A stretch of DNA of 64,000 bases, from NCBI GenBank assembly GCA_029448655.1, contig JACCLO010000006.1:744001-808000 (forward strand). Reading direction: 5' to 3'. A model generated the notes under the pieces. It was not told the DNA's origin. It was given only the letters and a program-made list of their open reading frames with translations, and did not search any database. This stretch comes from Wolfiporia cocos. Its lineage: Eukaryota; Basidiomycota; Agaricomycetes; Polyporales; Phaeolaceae. The position numbers and the translations under genes were made by a program. This document shows positions 1-10,981 of the stretch, in pieces; the stretch's first letter is position 1, and each line of letters begins with the position of its first letter.

Positions 1-349
1 GAGGGGCCAAGCCCAGTTGACGAGAATCTTAGAGATGGGGTATCAACCCACATCTCGACGTATTATATACATGCATGCAGTAACTACCGAGCGCGCCCTA
101 AAGTCATGGCCTGTGCGCATGTAACTAAGGGGTCATGTGCTAAGTAACGTGACATGTAAGTAATGTGACCATAAGTGTGGTACCGGAGGCGCGCGCTACC
201 CTACAGCGCTAACCTAACAGTCAGGTGACCTAACAGACTCTGCGATGTACGTGGAGGTGGCTGAGGCATAGAGGAGCGGAGTACGCCTAGCGCCGCCCGT
301 ATAACCTATAGCGAGGGTTGTCAATATATCCCCCGGATATTCTGTGACA
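1..349 (-). repeat. LTR, family C, left part cut by window edge
   Basis: This is the U3-side end of a family-C LTR. It has the family landmarks: a palindromic downstream part, a TATATACATG box on the strand shown, a run reading GTCTGTGCGC-like sequence, and the terminal TGTGACA. It ends at 349, exactly where the interrupted pol gene of element A1 resumes, so it is an insertion into A1. The other end and the matching target duplication lie outside the window. Confidence 0.75.
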
Positions 350-1286
350 CAAACTCCTGGTATATCTCCGGAACCAAGGATTTCCATTTCTGGAGATCCG
401 CATCTGTCAGGAATACATCGTCTGACTTCTCCGTTATCGACTGAATGGCGTCGATAAGGAGTTCCGTTCCTTCGTCAAGGGTGCTCACCCAAGCGACAAA
501 GGGATTCTCAGGCTCCTCTAAGCCGAGAAAATCTATTGGAAAGTCGTTGATGATCTGATAGATGTTACGGTGTTCGATTTCGTCTTCTTCCTCAGAAATC
601 AAAACCCGTTTGCCATGTTTGCATTTTTCCGTACACCGGTATACGAAGATTCCTTCCGGCCAATTGAAGTCCGGGTTATGTTTCAGGAACCAGTCGTAAC
701 CGAGGATCACATCCGCATTCTGTACGTCCATTACGTACAAGAATTCGGTGGACTTGTGTTCCCCGTGCACCATATAAGCTTTAACTGCCATATTGATATT
801 ACCGGCGGTATTAGAGGTACCGTCGGCGTTGCGAATCTCGAGAGGTGAAGGTAGTTTTTGTGTTACTAACTTTTCCTCATGGACGAGTTTCTTATCAATG
901 ACGCTTATTGATGCACCGGTGTCGATTAATGCCATGGCTTTTACTTTTTTGCCATATACCCACAATTCTACTTCGATGGAAAACGATTTATTATCGTCTC
1001 GGGAATCGTTTCCGTGTACATTATACAAAGTAAAGAATTTGAGGGCGACAGGGTCAGGCGAAAAGTATGATACAGGAGGGGCACATGTAGCTAGTGTCCG
1101 AGTCCTCCGGGCAAAGTCCATTGCCGAGTTTCCGAATATGCCGAGATGGGATACCGGGTGACGTGAGACCGCCTTATCTTCCCACAAGATAAGGGGTCCT
1201 TGTGAAGCCGCGTTGTAGGGGTGCTCTTCTTCGGGGAGCTGTATGCTCCCAGCCGCTGCGGGGCTGGTGCATTCTTCACAAGACAT
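350..1286 (-). pseudogene. pol: Pol fragment of A1: aspartic protease and start of the linker
   Basis: This holds the N-terminal part of Pol, read in the +1 frame relative to gag. The retropepsin active site DTGASISVIDKK is visible near 900-930, and the flap-side block with VILGYDWFLKHNP follows. The possible start codon at 1284-1286 overlaps the gag stop (1276-1278) by 11 nt. The frame stays open until a family-C LTR interrupts it at 349/350, before the reverse transcriptase. It is a remnant and not a functional polyprotein. Confidence 0.85.
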
Positions 1287-3240
1287 CTTCGAGACGCGTA
1301 GTGGGGGCGAGGGGAACCGAAAGGGTCCCGACTGTGGCGACGGTGTTGGAGGCGGGGGCCGAGGGTCCTGCTGAACTTGAGTCAGCCGTGACTTCTTCCC
1401 AGATCGTTCGGGCACGATACGTCTTGCCATCCGCGGGGGGTGCCGAGTACGGCTTCTTGCCAGAAGCCTGTCCCTTTCCACTACCCGAAGGAGCAGCCGT
1501 GGTCTTTCCAGACGCGGCAGCTGCATCCTTCGCCCTTTGTTGTTTGTACTGCTGAGCGGCAGGCACAAACGTTCCCGCGGCCTTGTCTGCCGCAAGCTTA
1601 GGACATTTGTTGAAGTAATGTCCCGACTGCTTGCAGTATGTGCAGACAGCGTTGGCTGTGTCGGCGGGGGATTTGGCGGGCGCCTTTCCCTTGTCCTTCT
1701 TTTTCTCCAACTTCTTCGCAGAAGCGGAGGATGTCTCCTTCTTTTCGGCAGGGGCCGAGTCCTTCTTGCCGGCCTTCTCGAAAATGGAGCCCTTGATCTT
1801 GTCTGGATAAGATGTTTGGTACATTTCCAGAGCAAAGTCGATGAGGGGCTCGATGTCGGTCGGGGCCTTGAAGAATGGGGTCTTGCCGAGGACGTTTAAG
1901 GTGTCCTTGACCTTTTCGGGGAGTGTTTTGGTGAACTCCCACACCAGGGTCTCGTTGGCGGTTTCGGAGAGACGACTGAGGGTGCGGAATCGTTTGCAGT
2001 AATTGAAATAGTTTGATTCTGCGAGTTCCTTGCCCTTGGTACCGTAGTAACCGCGAATTTCCTTTTTCGCGATCTCCTTATCCGTCATCTTGCCATATTG
2101 CACCATTACGGATTTGGTGAAATCCTCCCAGGTGCCGAGAGGTTCACCGTTTCCTGCCTTCTTGATGAGAGGCGAGAAAAATTTGTATGCGTCCCCTGTG
2201 ACGCGGAAGAGGGCCGTGGTGATACGGTCATGGTCGTCGTAGACCCTGAGTGTACCGAAGTACAGGCCCATCTTCTCCACCCATTCCTGCGCAGTCACCT
2301 TTCCAGATGACCCAGAGAATTCGGGGGGAGGGGGGATTTTCAGGTTTTGGGGCAGACCTGGAATCTGCGGTGCGACGGCTGCTGCAGCAGTGACTGCAGG
2401 TGGTGCGGTGGCTGCGACCTCGGTTGTGCGAGCCGGTGCAGGTTCTTCCGGGGGTGTGCGGACGCCGGGAGGGTTGGGAACGGATGGGTTCTTGCGACTT
2501 CTCCGAAGTTCTTCCTCAACCTTTTCCATGCGCTCGGCAAACGCATCCTCGAGATCGCCGATCCGAGTCCGATACTCGTCCCGGAGCTGTTTCTCCATTT
2601 CGGAGAACTTGGCTGTGTACTCCTGTCAGAGTTCCTTGCCAAGGTCCACCAAGGTGGACACAACCTCGTTGCGAACCGAACTAACTGCTTCGTGCAGTTC
2701 GTCTTGGGCCATCTGTTCGATTGCCCTGGATTGCCCAACCAGGGAGTCGATTCTGCCGTGGACTCGCTCCAGGAGGGCGTACACCATTCGGCCGAGGGTG
2801 TTGACCTGGTCATGTGTTATGGCCGCACTTTGTTGTACGGCTGCGTCGAGGATTGCCCCATGTAGGGGGGCATCCACCTTGTGCTGGTCCTCCTCTGGGA
2901 GGTAGGCCTTGAGCCCTCTTTCGACCTCGTCGTTGGTACGGCGGGTTGGACCCGAATACTCTATTGCTAGAGTGGTAATGTGCCCAATTGGTCGGGTGTA
3001 GCGGGCCGGCGGATACCCGGGGATGGGTGTACCTGGACGCGTTCCCATAGGGTTGGCTGGGGATTCCCTTTGTGGGGGAACATCCTCAGCTTCTTCTTCT
3101 TCTTCCTCCTCACTCAGGTGCTCCAGGGATACCAGGGGTTGAGTCCCTGAAGGCCCGGCTACCGGGGTCACTGGGCCTTCCGAGCGGAGGCGCATGCGAC
3201 GGGGAGCGGGTGGTGGGCTGTTGGAGGAGATGGAAGACAT
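1276..3240 (-). pseudogene. gag: Gag of A1, one in-frame stop
   Basis: This is a capsid/nucleocapsid polyprotein of about 650 codons. The N-terminus is rich in Pro, Ser and Glu, followed by a coiled-coil region, the capsid-like domain (ending around KGSIFEKAGKKDS) and a CCHC zinc knuckle CTYCKQSGHYFNKC near 1610-1650 that would bind the genomic RNA. A TGA at 2626-2628 interrupts the frame where the sister copy has an Arg codon. This is a single C-to-T change in a CpG context and looks like decay by deamination. The rest of the frame is open. Confidence 0.9.
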
Positions 3241-3387
3241 TGTGGATAAAACTGTTTATGACAAATGTTAGTTTCCGGTTACTCATTGTCTTAGATTTTT
3301 AAGAAGGGATTTGGTTTGAAAGCTGCAACTTTCGTTATAGATCACACTCGCACTCTATTTCAGAGTTAAAAGATGATAGTATTTCTA

Positions 3388-4287
3388 CTATACAATTGCG
3401 AGTATATCCTCTTCTACCGAAGTAGTTGAGGGCCCTGCCACCTTGTCAGGTGGTGTTACACCGAAGGTAAATGAAACTTGTAGCGCTACACATTCTGCTA
3501 TGATATGAGCCAAGTCCGTACGCCAATCCGAGAAGGAAATACTGCCGAGTTGTTTACAGTACTTTTTCATAATTCTCCACTCTCTATTGGTGATCCTCCC
3601 CCGTCTCGCTCTGTCCTTTACATTATCCACCAAGTCCTCTAATTCTACTACCATGTTATGGAAACGGATGTTGTTTTCCATATGGAAGCCTGGGTAATTA
3701 GGGGGGTGGTTGGCGAGAGGTGTGAGTCGAGTGAGGGTACCTTCTAGCATGGGAATAACTTGCGCGCATGCTTGGAGAGGCTTCTTTTTCCCGAAGACGA
3801 GGGAAGGGTCGAGAATCTGATGGTTGGCCGGGACAGGAGGTCCGGCCGCCGGACTGGAGAGGCGGAGGGCCAGTGAAAAAGCTGCTTGCTTGGCTTCCTT
3901 GGCGGCTTGTTTGGCGGCGATTCGCTTATTCAGCTTATCGCGGGTGAGCTTGAGCTTGTTGATCTCCTGGAGTTCCAGGAGACCTTCCATGGCGGTAATG
4001 GACTGCGCTAGCTTCTCTTCTTCCGTCCAGATACGCTTGGTAAGCGGAACTGGCTTGGGAGCTCGAGGAGCGGGTTTTCCTGCCTCAGCGATGTGCTTTG
4101 GCATGTGGACGGGAATCTCCCAAAGATGGAGTTTCCCGGTGTAGTCTTCCTTTACAGGAAGAGTGTAAGTGACGTCCTCTGCCCGAGGAATGTCGTCGGT
4201 GGCGATGTGGCTGAGAAGAGACCACTTTGCCGGTTTGACGTAAGGGGCAGTGGAGGAGCCACGGGTGCGACGGGTAACGCGGGGCAT
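3388..4287 (-). CDS. ORF0 of A1: extra ORF upstream of gag, unknown function
   Basis: This is an intact 299-codon frame starting MPRVTRRTRGSS and ending EDILAIV. It lies between the leader and gag, on the same strand as both. A longer in-frame start at 4404 would add 39 residues, but MPRVTRR is the start shared with copy A2. The protein is basic. It has an Ala/Lys-rich helical segment (about residues 105-150), a Pro-rich middle, and a conserved C-terminal module with LDPSLVFGKKKP, NHPPNY, LEDLVDN and RITN motifs. I recognise no known domain. It stays open in this copy although gag and pol of the same copy are broken. See the findings for the homologues at 10337 and 32907. Confidence 0.7.
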   Translation of the reverse strand: MPRVTRRTRGSSTAPYVKPAKWSLLSHIATDDIPRAEDVTYTLPVKEDYTGKLHLWEIPVHMPKHIAEAGKPAPRAPKPVPLTKRIWTEEEKLAQSITAMEGLLELQEINKLKLTRDKLNKRIAAKQAAKEAKQAAFSLALRLSSPAAGPPVPANHQILDPSLVFGKKKPLQACAQVIPMLEGTLTRLTPLANHPPNYPGFHMENNIRFHNMVVELEDLVDNVKDRARRGRITNREWRIMKKYCKQLGSISFSDWRTDLAHIIAECVALQVSFTFGVTPPDKVAGPSTTSVEEDILAIV

Positions 4288-5314
4288 GATTCTAGAAAGT
4301 GCAGCTTTCATGAGAAACGAAGTTTCCCAGTGATACGTCCAAGAACAGGAATGTAAGGGATTATGTAAGGTATTCAGGAGCAAAGAAGGTGTACTACGGG
4401 GCATAATTACTCTTATGTTGCGCGCAAACCCTGTGCCAAGATGGCGCGGATATTCGCATGACCCTAACGGTCAGAGGTGCCGACTCCAGGGGTAGAGTTG
4501 CTGACTGCCAGGCCGGTTCCTGGGTCAGATGATTGGGATTCGGATACACAACACCGCCCCGGAGGGACGATGCCGGAAAGTGGCTGGGATTTTACATCCC
4601 TTAGCCTGTCCATGCTTCAACAATGAGGTTGCCGTCTGTAGCCACATGTGTCACATCAGGGCTAAAAAACCACCATCGATCTAAGATCGCAAGAAACCAG
4701 CGCTCCACATCCCGAGGGAGTGGGCTCCGCGGTTCTCTTCTGATGGGGCCCCAACTCGGTTTGACCCATGCTCGCACGCTGAGCTGCCCGGAGGACTTAT
4801 GCTGTTGGCTACCGCGAGTGACCTATGGCAGGGTGATTTTTTACGTCACCCCCCTCACTGCTTTTCCCATAACGGGTTCAAAGCAGGGCCCTTACGCCTG
4901 GGCGGCGGCTTTGGAAAATTCCCATGCCATCATAATGATGACCCTGTGGATAGCGATGGGGCGCTGAACAACGCTTGCCATGGCAGGGGGTTGGGCGCAC
5001 ACAGGCAGACCGTCCCCTCTTCTCCACAGGCGGGTCTTAACCGCTGGCAGCTAGACCTTTTCAGGAATAGCCGCCTCCTCTTAACCCTGAGGTCCGGGTT
5101 AGGTAGGTCTCCTGCCTAAAAAGGCAGTGTGGCTTCCCTGGTTGCCAATCCTCTGCCGAGGAAGGCGATGTATCCCCCAGATCTCGACTATCACCCCAAT
5201 CGCCTTGTCAGGCAGAAAGGGATGTGCGCGGCAACGAGCAATATACCCCTGTAGGATAGAAACCCAGACCCAAGCGCAAGCGCAAGGGCGGGGGTAGGGG
5301 GAGATTTGTTCTTA
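4288..5314 (-). other. Long untranslated leader of A1
   Basis: This stretch of about 1 kb between the 5' LTR and ORF0 has no sense-strand ORF. It is conserved at the DNA level with the leader of A2 (28416-29463) and, more weakly, with that of family B (8291-9294); the shared block around the GAGCTGCCCGGAGGACTTA sequence is easy to see. Open frames on the opposite strand (for example 4799-5119) are not kept in family B and are probably accidental. A patch around 5050-5100 that contains CCTTTTCAGG is replaced by unrelated sequence in A2. Confidence 0.7.
5302..5312 (-). promoter_or_regulatory. Self-primer binding site of A1
   Basis: Read on the minus strand this is AGAACAAATCT, two bases downstream of the 5' LTR. 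It is the exact reverse complement of AGATTTGTTCT at 5446-5436 in the LTR, the predicted transcript start. There is no TGG that would pair with a tRNA CCA end. The arrangement matches the self-priming known for Tf1/sushi-class elements. Confidence 0.75.
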
Positions 5315-6012
5315 TGACACAAACAAGGTTGTGGGACTCACACTATAGCTTGATAACGACTTGAAGGAGTTGTTGGAGCTGGTGAGGGGACACTTGTAGG
5401 CGCAGTAGGAATGGTATGCAACTATGCGAATGCAGAGAACAAATCTAAGGCTTATCTGCAGTGATAGCCCTACTTATATACATGCTTTGTTTGGTTACCA
5501 GTAAGGGAGCCAAACATGAAGACGGTCTGTGCGCAGACATAACTAATACAGCTAAGTCGTAAACTACAATAGACCATGTGCGCCGGTAATGGCCGCACCA
5601 GTAAGAACGTTTGTTTGGACCGTAGGTCCATGTTGTGGAAGTGGCTGTAGCTACGTTATTAAGCCATGCATGTGATAACTATATACCGGTATCGGGATAT
5701 GAGTAATCGTAAGGGCATTGGCATGTGATAACGAGCGGGCCGCTTATCCCATTGTACTGACATAGCCCGGTATCGGGATATGAGTAAGACGCGTGACACC
5801 GGAGGTTAGTCCGCTGAGTCATTGACGCGTACGAGCGTGTTATATACGTGTTGTTATGACGGGTGGACGTATACCGCGTTGTGTACGTGTTGTTTGGTTT
5901 AGTGTACGTGTAGACGGGCGCTTAGCAGCGTAAATGTCTACAAGGTCGTAGAAATACCAGATAAATAGGTAAAAATACGGGAAAAATAGCGGCATGTCCC
6001 AAATCTGTGACA
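5315..6012 (-). repeat. 5' LTR of A1 (family A, 698 bp)
   Basis: The ends are TGACACA (5315) and TGTGACA (6012). It is very similar over its length to the two 699-bp LTRs of A2. On the minus strand it carries a TATATAAG box about 34 nt upstream of the AGATTTGTTCT start sequence. Its U5 end can form a CACAA/TTGTG hairpin next to the primer site. Confidence 0.9.
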
Positions 6013-8290
6013 ACCGTCGTCGCCGTAAGTTCCTTTTCAGGTAACTCCTTCTGATATCGCAAGTATCAGGGTTTGACCCCTTTCGGGTGCTGTTATGTCT
6101 TATTTGTGTAAGCGGTGGACTTCCACATTAGACTCCTTTGTCAGGTAGTCTCTTCTGGGGATACCGTATTTCCCAGGGTGTATGTGCACTTATTTTTTGT
6201 TTAGTCGGAGTTGGCTTCTCCGATGACTAAAGCCTCTTAAACTGCCTTTTCAGGTAGTAGCTGGCGTAGTCGTGTGGTTATTTTTTACCGAGGTTGCATT
6301 CCTCATTTGTCCCCGTAGTACTATCAGGTATGTCGTAAGGTTTCTCAGGCCTTAGAGACGATTCCTAGTACTGTGTGAAGTCTGTACAGATGCGTGTATA
6401 GGGTGTGACAGGTTGTTGGGAGCGGGTATATAGTTCCTTTTTGGGAATGTGGTTATTCTATGCTCCTTATACCGTTGAGGTCACGTGCTTGGCATATCCC
6501 TGTTCGGGTAAGGCCGTAGCGTCCTAGTATGGCTGTTAGACTGAGTCTTGTATTTCCTTGTGCCGTTAAAGTCGTTATTCGATTATCGTATGGCTAAGGT
6601 AAGGACTGGGATGATCGTGGGGTAAGGGGATTTTGCCTGGGTGGATAGTCCAGGTTACTAATTCCTTGGTGGTTGTTATCCCTACGGTGAGAAAGTACGA
6701 ACGTAAATGAGGTTAATCACTCCTCTTAGTGTACGTCGTTTGTTGCTACCAAGCCCTATTCGGGTAGGTTTAGCGTGGGATAGTAAGCCGAAAAAGGCTT
6801 ATGGGGCGTTTTACCGCCGACGGGGATTCCAGTGGATTGCTGAAATAGGGTTGCGCACCCCCCCTTCAAGGTCGTATCTCCCGATAGACCCTATCCTGGT
6901 ATGTTTATTTTTTAACAAGGTTACATTCCTCTATATTTTGGTTTTTAAAGAGGTTAAACCGCCTCTATAACCCTAATACGGGTGGGTGGATGTGGGCCTA
7001 ATGTCCTTATTCAGGTTGATTGCAGGCTACATCGTATGTTGGTGCCGAGATCGCATATTGTTGGCGGGGGTCAAGACTTTCCCAGGGTCCCGATGAGTGC
7101 CTTGTGACTATAGCAAACGAGTTTCTCAGGCTCGTGAAGTTGATAGGCAGTGCTGTGGAAGTCGGATATTCGGGGTTTGCAGGACGCTTCATTTTCCTAA
7201 ACAGCATGGTAATGGATTTATTTGTCGCTAGAGGGCGTTGGCTTTCCATAAAGCCAAACAGACTAGACATAAACCAATTTGCTAAGTCGGTTTGACGTGT
7301 CCTAGAAGCCGGGGTTCGGCTATTACTCCTGAGAATTTTCTAGTGTTCTTTTGGAGCCTTATTGCGGATTTGTCGCGTTACTGTCTGTTTGTGGTGCGTT
7401 TCCTTTTCCGGTTGTTCTCTCCCACAGAGAAACGGTTGGAATGGATAAATCGTGACCGGAGTCATGAGGACGCTAAGTGAATAGGTCCATGAACAAAGTG
7501 CCGTATGAGCGTGACGGTGTTTATCGATTACGCGGGGATTCCGGGAATGAGTTCGTCCGGATATGAGCGGCGAGTCGAAATGCGAGTGATCGACTGCCTT
7601 GGACTATTTTTTGCTAATAGGAGTGTCCTTCTCCTCTACCTTTTGGTTCCTCGCTTATTCAGCGGTCTTGGGGAAACCGTTTCCCCCTCCTCTATCATAT
7701 AATCGCTAATCCTTTTCAGGAATTACAGCTGATTATTTTGTACGCGTCGCACCATCCCTGGTAGCGTAAGTTTTTATTTATAGACGGGCGTCACTCCGTC
7801 TCTTCTCAAAGGGACTGCACTCCTTTTCAGGTAGTCGTTTCCCACAATGAGGTCCCGCCCCCGGGTTCAAGTGTGTGTGTGCGAAAGAAATGACTGCTTA
7901 AGTTCGATTTTCCTTTTCAGGAACAAAGGGCCTTTTGGCTAATCGAACCGCCGATGCCTGAAAAGGCGATTGACTTGGTATATGGCAATGTCCCACGGAT
8001 ATATAGTATATGCATATGTTATTCCTTAACGTACAAGTTCCTTTGTCATGTACAGGTATAGTGGTGTTCTTCGCTTAACTATATACCTAATGACAAAAAG
8101 GCTAGCTTATAAATGTACAGCTTATGCCTTACTGGGCTAGATAGCCCAGGAACCAGACGGTGACGAAGGAGTCCAACAGGATACAGATGCAATTGACTAG
8201 TTCCTAACTACCTTTACAGGTTATGTAACTACAGGTTACCTAGTACTAAACTCAATTCCTAATTGACTGGGTGCCAGGGATACCTAGATG
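6013..8290. other. Degenerate gene-free stretch with repeated mini-hairpins
   Basis: There is no ORF with recognisable similarity. Open frames at 6707-6970, 7020-7295 and 7292-7480 are short and match nothing I know. The stretch contains many copies of a small motif of the form CCY-N4/5-RGG, often CCTTTTCAGG (6032, 6245, 7711, 7822, 7912), commonly followed by TAG or TAA. It lies between the LTR of A1 and the leader of the family-B element, so it may be the heavily decayed body of that or another element. Confidence 0.5.
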
Positions 8291-9280
8291 AAGCAAGTCA
8301 TGAGCATGACGCTCAGTGGTCGCAGTTTAAACACAAGAAGAACGGGGGCAGGGATGATAGGGCCGGCTTTTGAACGCCGGCACGCGGAAGTAAACTCGTC
8401 GGCCTCGTCGTCGATGCGCAGACCCTGTGGCAAAAGGCCGGGGATATTCGCATGCAGCTTGTTGCAGAGGCGCCCGCTCCAGGGGTAGAAGTTGCCAGAA
8501 TGGTGGGGAAGAAGATACGCCGACATTCCTTTGCGGGAGATGCCGGGAAACTGCTAGGTATTGCACCTTTTGCAGAGCCACGCGTCAAGCGATAAGGCTG
8601 CCGTCTTAGGCCCTCCCTGGAAACCACAAGGCGCAGATCCCACTGTTGCCACAAGGACGCGATTTAACGAGCGCTCCACGCATCAGAGATGGTGGGCTAC
8701 GCCGCAGTCTTCCGGGGGTGCCTCCGATAGTCCCATTGGGAGAGAGCACGCCGAGCTGCCCGGAGGACTTACGCTATTGGCTACCGCTCTGTAACCTAGG
8801 CCGGGGCTGACCTTGCGAGTCACCCCACCTCACCGCTTTACCCATACGGGTGCAACGCGGGTCCCTTACGCCTGGGAATCGGCATTGGAAGATTCCCATC
8901 CCGCCATAATGGCGAATCACTGGGTAGTGACGGTTCCCTGAACAGGGGTGACCGTGACAGGGGGTTGGGCGCATAACGGCAGACCGTCCCCTTTTCCCCA
9001 GTGATGGGTCTCAACCGCTCGCAGGCTAATCCTTTTCAGGAAAAGTCCGCGTCTCCTTAGCCCTGGAGTCCGGGCTTGCAGGGCAGCGCTGCTGATTAGG
9101 CAAACGCCACCCCACTGGGTGGTAGCGGGCCTAGGCACCGCCACCGGGTGTATCCCCCAGAACCCACCGGCAAATGGTCATGTGACCCTTTTCAGGGAAA
9201 CAGAGGACCGGGGCGCATCTCAGAGGCCTAGAGGGGAAAAACCCCAGGCGCCGCCACCAGAGCAAGCGCAGGGGGGTAGG

Positions 9281-9290
9281 TAGTTCTATT
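9281..9290 (-). promoter_or_regulatory. Self-primer binding site of family B
   Basis: On the minus strand this reads AATAGAACTA, four bases from the LTR end. It is the reverse complement of TAGTTCTATT at 9493-9484 inside the LTR, which lies about 31 nt downstream of a TATTTAAG box (9517-9524). The sequence differs from the family-A site, but the complementarity to its own LTR is kept. Confidence 0.75.
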
Positions 9291-9294
9291 TTTA

Positions 9295-10336
9295 TGACAC
9301 AAGCTAACTTGTGGGACTCACCACCTTATTGGTCTTATGCAGATAGGCGGTGAGGGGTCAGATAGCAAGCAGCAGAGGTGAGATAGCTTCTACGGCGGTA
9401 GCCGAGACTGTTGGGACATCCTAATAGGAGTCCGCTGGGAGTACTGATAGTACTCCGCGTGGCAGTCAAGGTTTGACGAGAAGAATAGAACTAAGATTAC
9501 AGGCGCCTAGCCTGGTCTTAAATATGTACAGGGTAGGATCACATGCTACTAGTGTGTCCGCCCTAAAGGAAGGTCAGTGCGCCCTAACGGCGTATGCTGA
9601 CGTATACTCTACTCTAAAGAGACCGTGGGAGGCCGGTAATGGCCGGGCCAATAGTAAATGAGAGAGTGGTGGTGTCACCTTGCGGTGGACATGTGGAACG
9701 CGGGCGCAGCCTGGGTATATGGAAGGCCGGTTGTACCGGTACCTTGGGGGACTATGGCTATTTGCCAGGCCCTTGATGACTCAGGCCGAGAAGGCCGAGT
9801 GAGAGGCCAGAGGCCGGTGATATGAGCGGACCGGTGGTGGCGTGGGAGCAAGGCCTTGCGGCTGGCTCGGAGGTAGGACTATGCCGGTGACGGGAAGTCC
9901 GGGGAATGCATAAGTCCGGTGATAGAAGCGTAGTGCCTTTGAGAGAAGCACAGAGCTAGGGAACTGCCGGTGATGCATGTGCTGGTCGTTAGGCTTCTCA
10001 GCGTAATAGACTGATGATGGCGGGAGCTTAGTCAGCTGTTGTGCCATGTTGCCATTATTATGCGAGTGGCGCTCGCTGACAGGGAGAGCCTGGTCGACTT
10101 GTGGACTCTAGACTCTATGACGTGGGTGTGACGTAGCTAGGCTGGGCCTTGCAGCTATGCTGGAGCTTAGATGTCACGTGTGGGTTAAGGCCTATTCGGC
10201 CGTAAGGTTCCGTTATAATACCTCGGCAGGTGCGGCATGGTGGGATAAGTCCCGGATAACTTCGTAGAGGCTTGTATAAGGCCAGAAATGGTGCTAAAAT
10301 GCGCGGAAAAATGTGCTATGTCCCAAATCTGTGACA
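9295..10336 (-). repeat. 5' LTR of family B (1042 bp)
   Basis: The ends are TGACACA and TGTGACA. The U5 end carries the hairpin CACAAG/CTTGTG. It shares family-B landmarks with the LTRs at 19255, 31192, 36162, 37690 and 41373, but is a diverged copy. Confidence 0.85.
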
Positions 10337-10981
10337 CCTGCTCCTCGACCCCCGAAACCAGTGCCGCTCGCTAAGCGCATCTGGACGGAGGAAGAGAAGC
10401 TAGCGCATTCCATTACCGCTATGGAAGGTCTCCTGGAACTCCGGGAGATCAACAAGCTCAAGCTCGCCCGCGATAAGCTGAATAAGTGAGTCGCAGCCAA
10501 ACAATCCATTAAGGAAGCCAAGCAAAAGGCTTCTTCTCTGGCCCTTCGACTCTCCAGCCCGGCGGCCGGACCATCGGTACCGGCCAACCACACGATTCTC
10601 GACCCTTCCCTCGTCTTCGGGAAAAAGAAGCCCTTACAAGCATGCACGCAAGTGATTCCCATGCTTGAAGGCACCCTCACTCGCCTCACACCACTCGCCA
10701 ATCACCCCCCTAATTACCCAGGCTTCCACATGGAAAACGACCTTCGTTTCCATAACATGGTAGTAGAATTAGAAGATTTGGTGGATAACGTAAAGGATAG
10801 AGCGAGACGGGGGAGGATCACAAATAGAGATTGGAGGATTATGAAAAAGTCATGTAAACAACTTGGAAACATTTCCTTTTTGGAATGGCGGACAAACTTA
10901 GCTAGTATAGTAGCAGAATGTGTAGCGCTACTATCACAGTACGACTTACTGTGATACTAGCTGCGGAGCCGCAAGTCTATG

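Larger units (their letters stand above)
350..6012 (-). mobile_element. Ty3/gypsy chromodomain-type element, copy A1, partial
   Basis: This is a minus-strand retrotransposon copy closely similar to the complete element at 20170-30162. From its 5' end it has a 5' LTR (5315-6012), a self-primer site, a leader of about 1 kb, ORF0, gag and the start of pol. Pol is cut at 350 by a family-C LTR, so reverse transcriptase, integrase and the 3' LTR are missing from the window. Gag carries one in-frame stop. The copy is therefore defective here, although ORF0 is still open. The bases after the 5' LTR are ACCGT; a matching target duplication would have to lie left of the window. Confidence 0.9.
8291..10336 (-). 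mobile_element. Family-B Ty3/gypsy element, 5' leader and 5' LTR only
   Basis: A 1042-bp LTR (9295-10336) is preceded, in window order, by a leader related to that of family A (8291-9294). ORF0, gag and pol are not recognisable to the left, so the element is truncated or decayed. It lies in the ORF0 gene of the plus-strand element P, because P sequence starts immediately after the LTR at 10337. I could not find the partner of the 5 bp after the LTR (CCTGC). Confidence 0.8.

Noticed and set aside
1537..2905. Long ORFs antisense to gag
   Set aside because: They mirror the gag coding frame, which has clear domains; the antisense products have none.
4799..5119. An ORF antisense to the leader of A1, also present in A2 (28947-29198)
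   Set aside because: The similarity follows from the DNA similarity of the two copies. The frame is not kept in family B and there is no codon-level signal.
6013..8290. A mitochondrial DNA insertion, because of the small repeated hairpins
   Set aside because: The sequence is not AT-rich enough and shows no mitochondrial gene.
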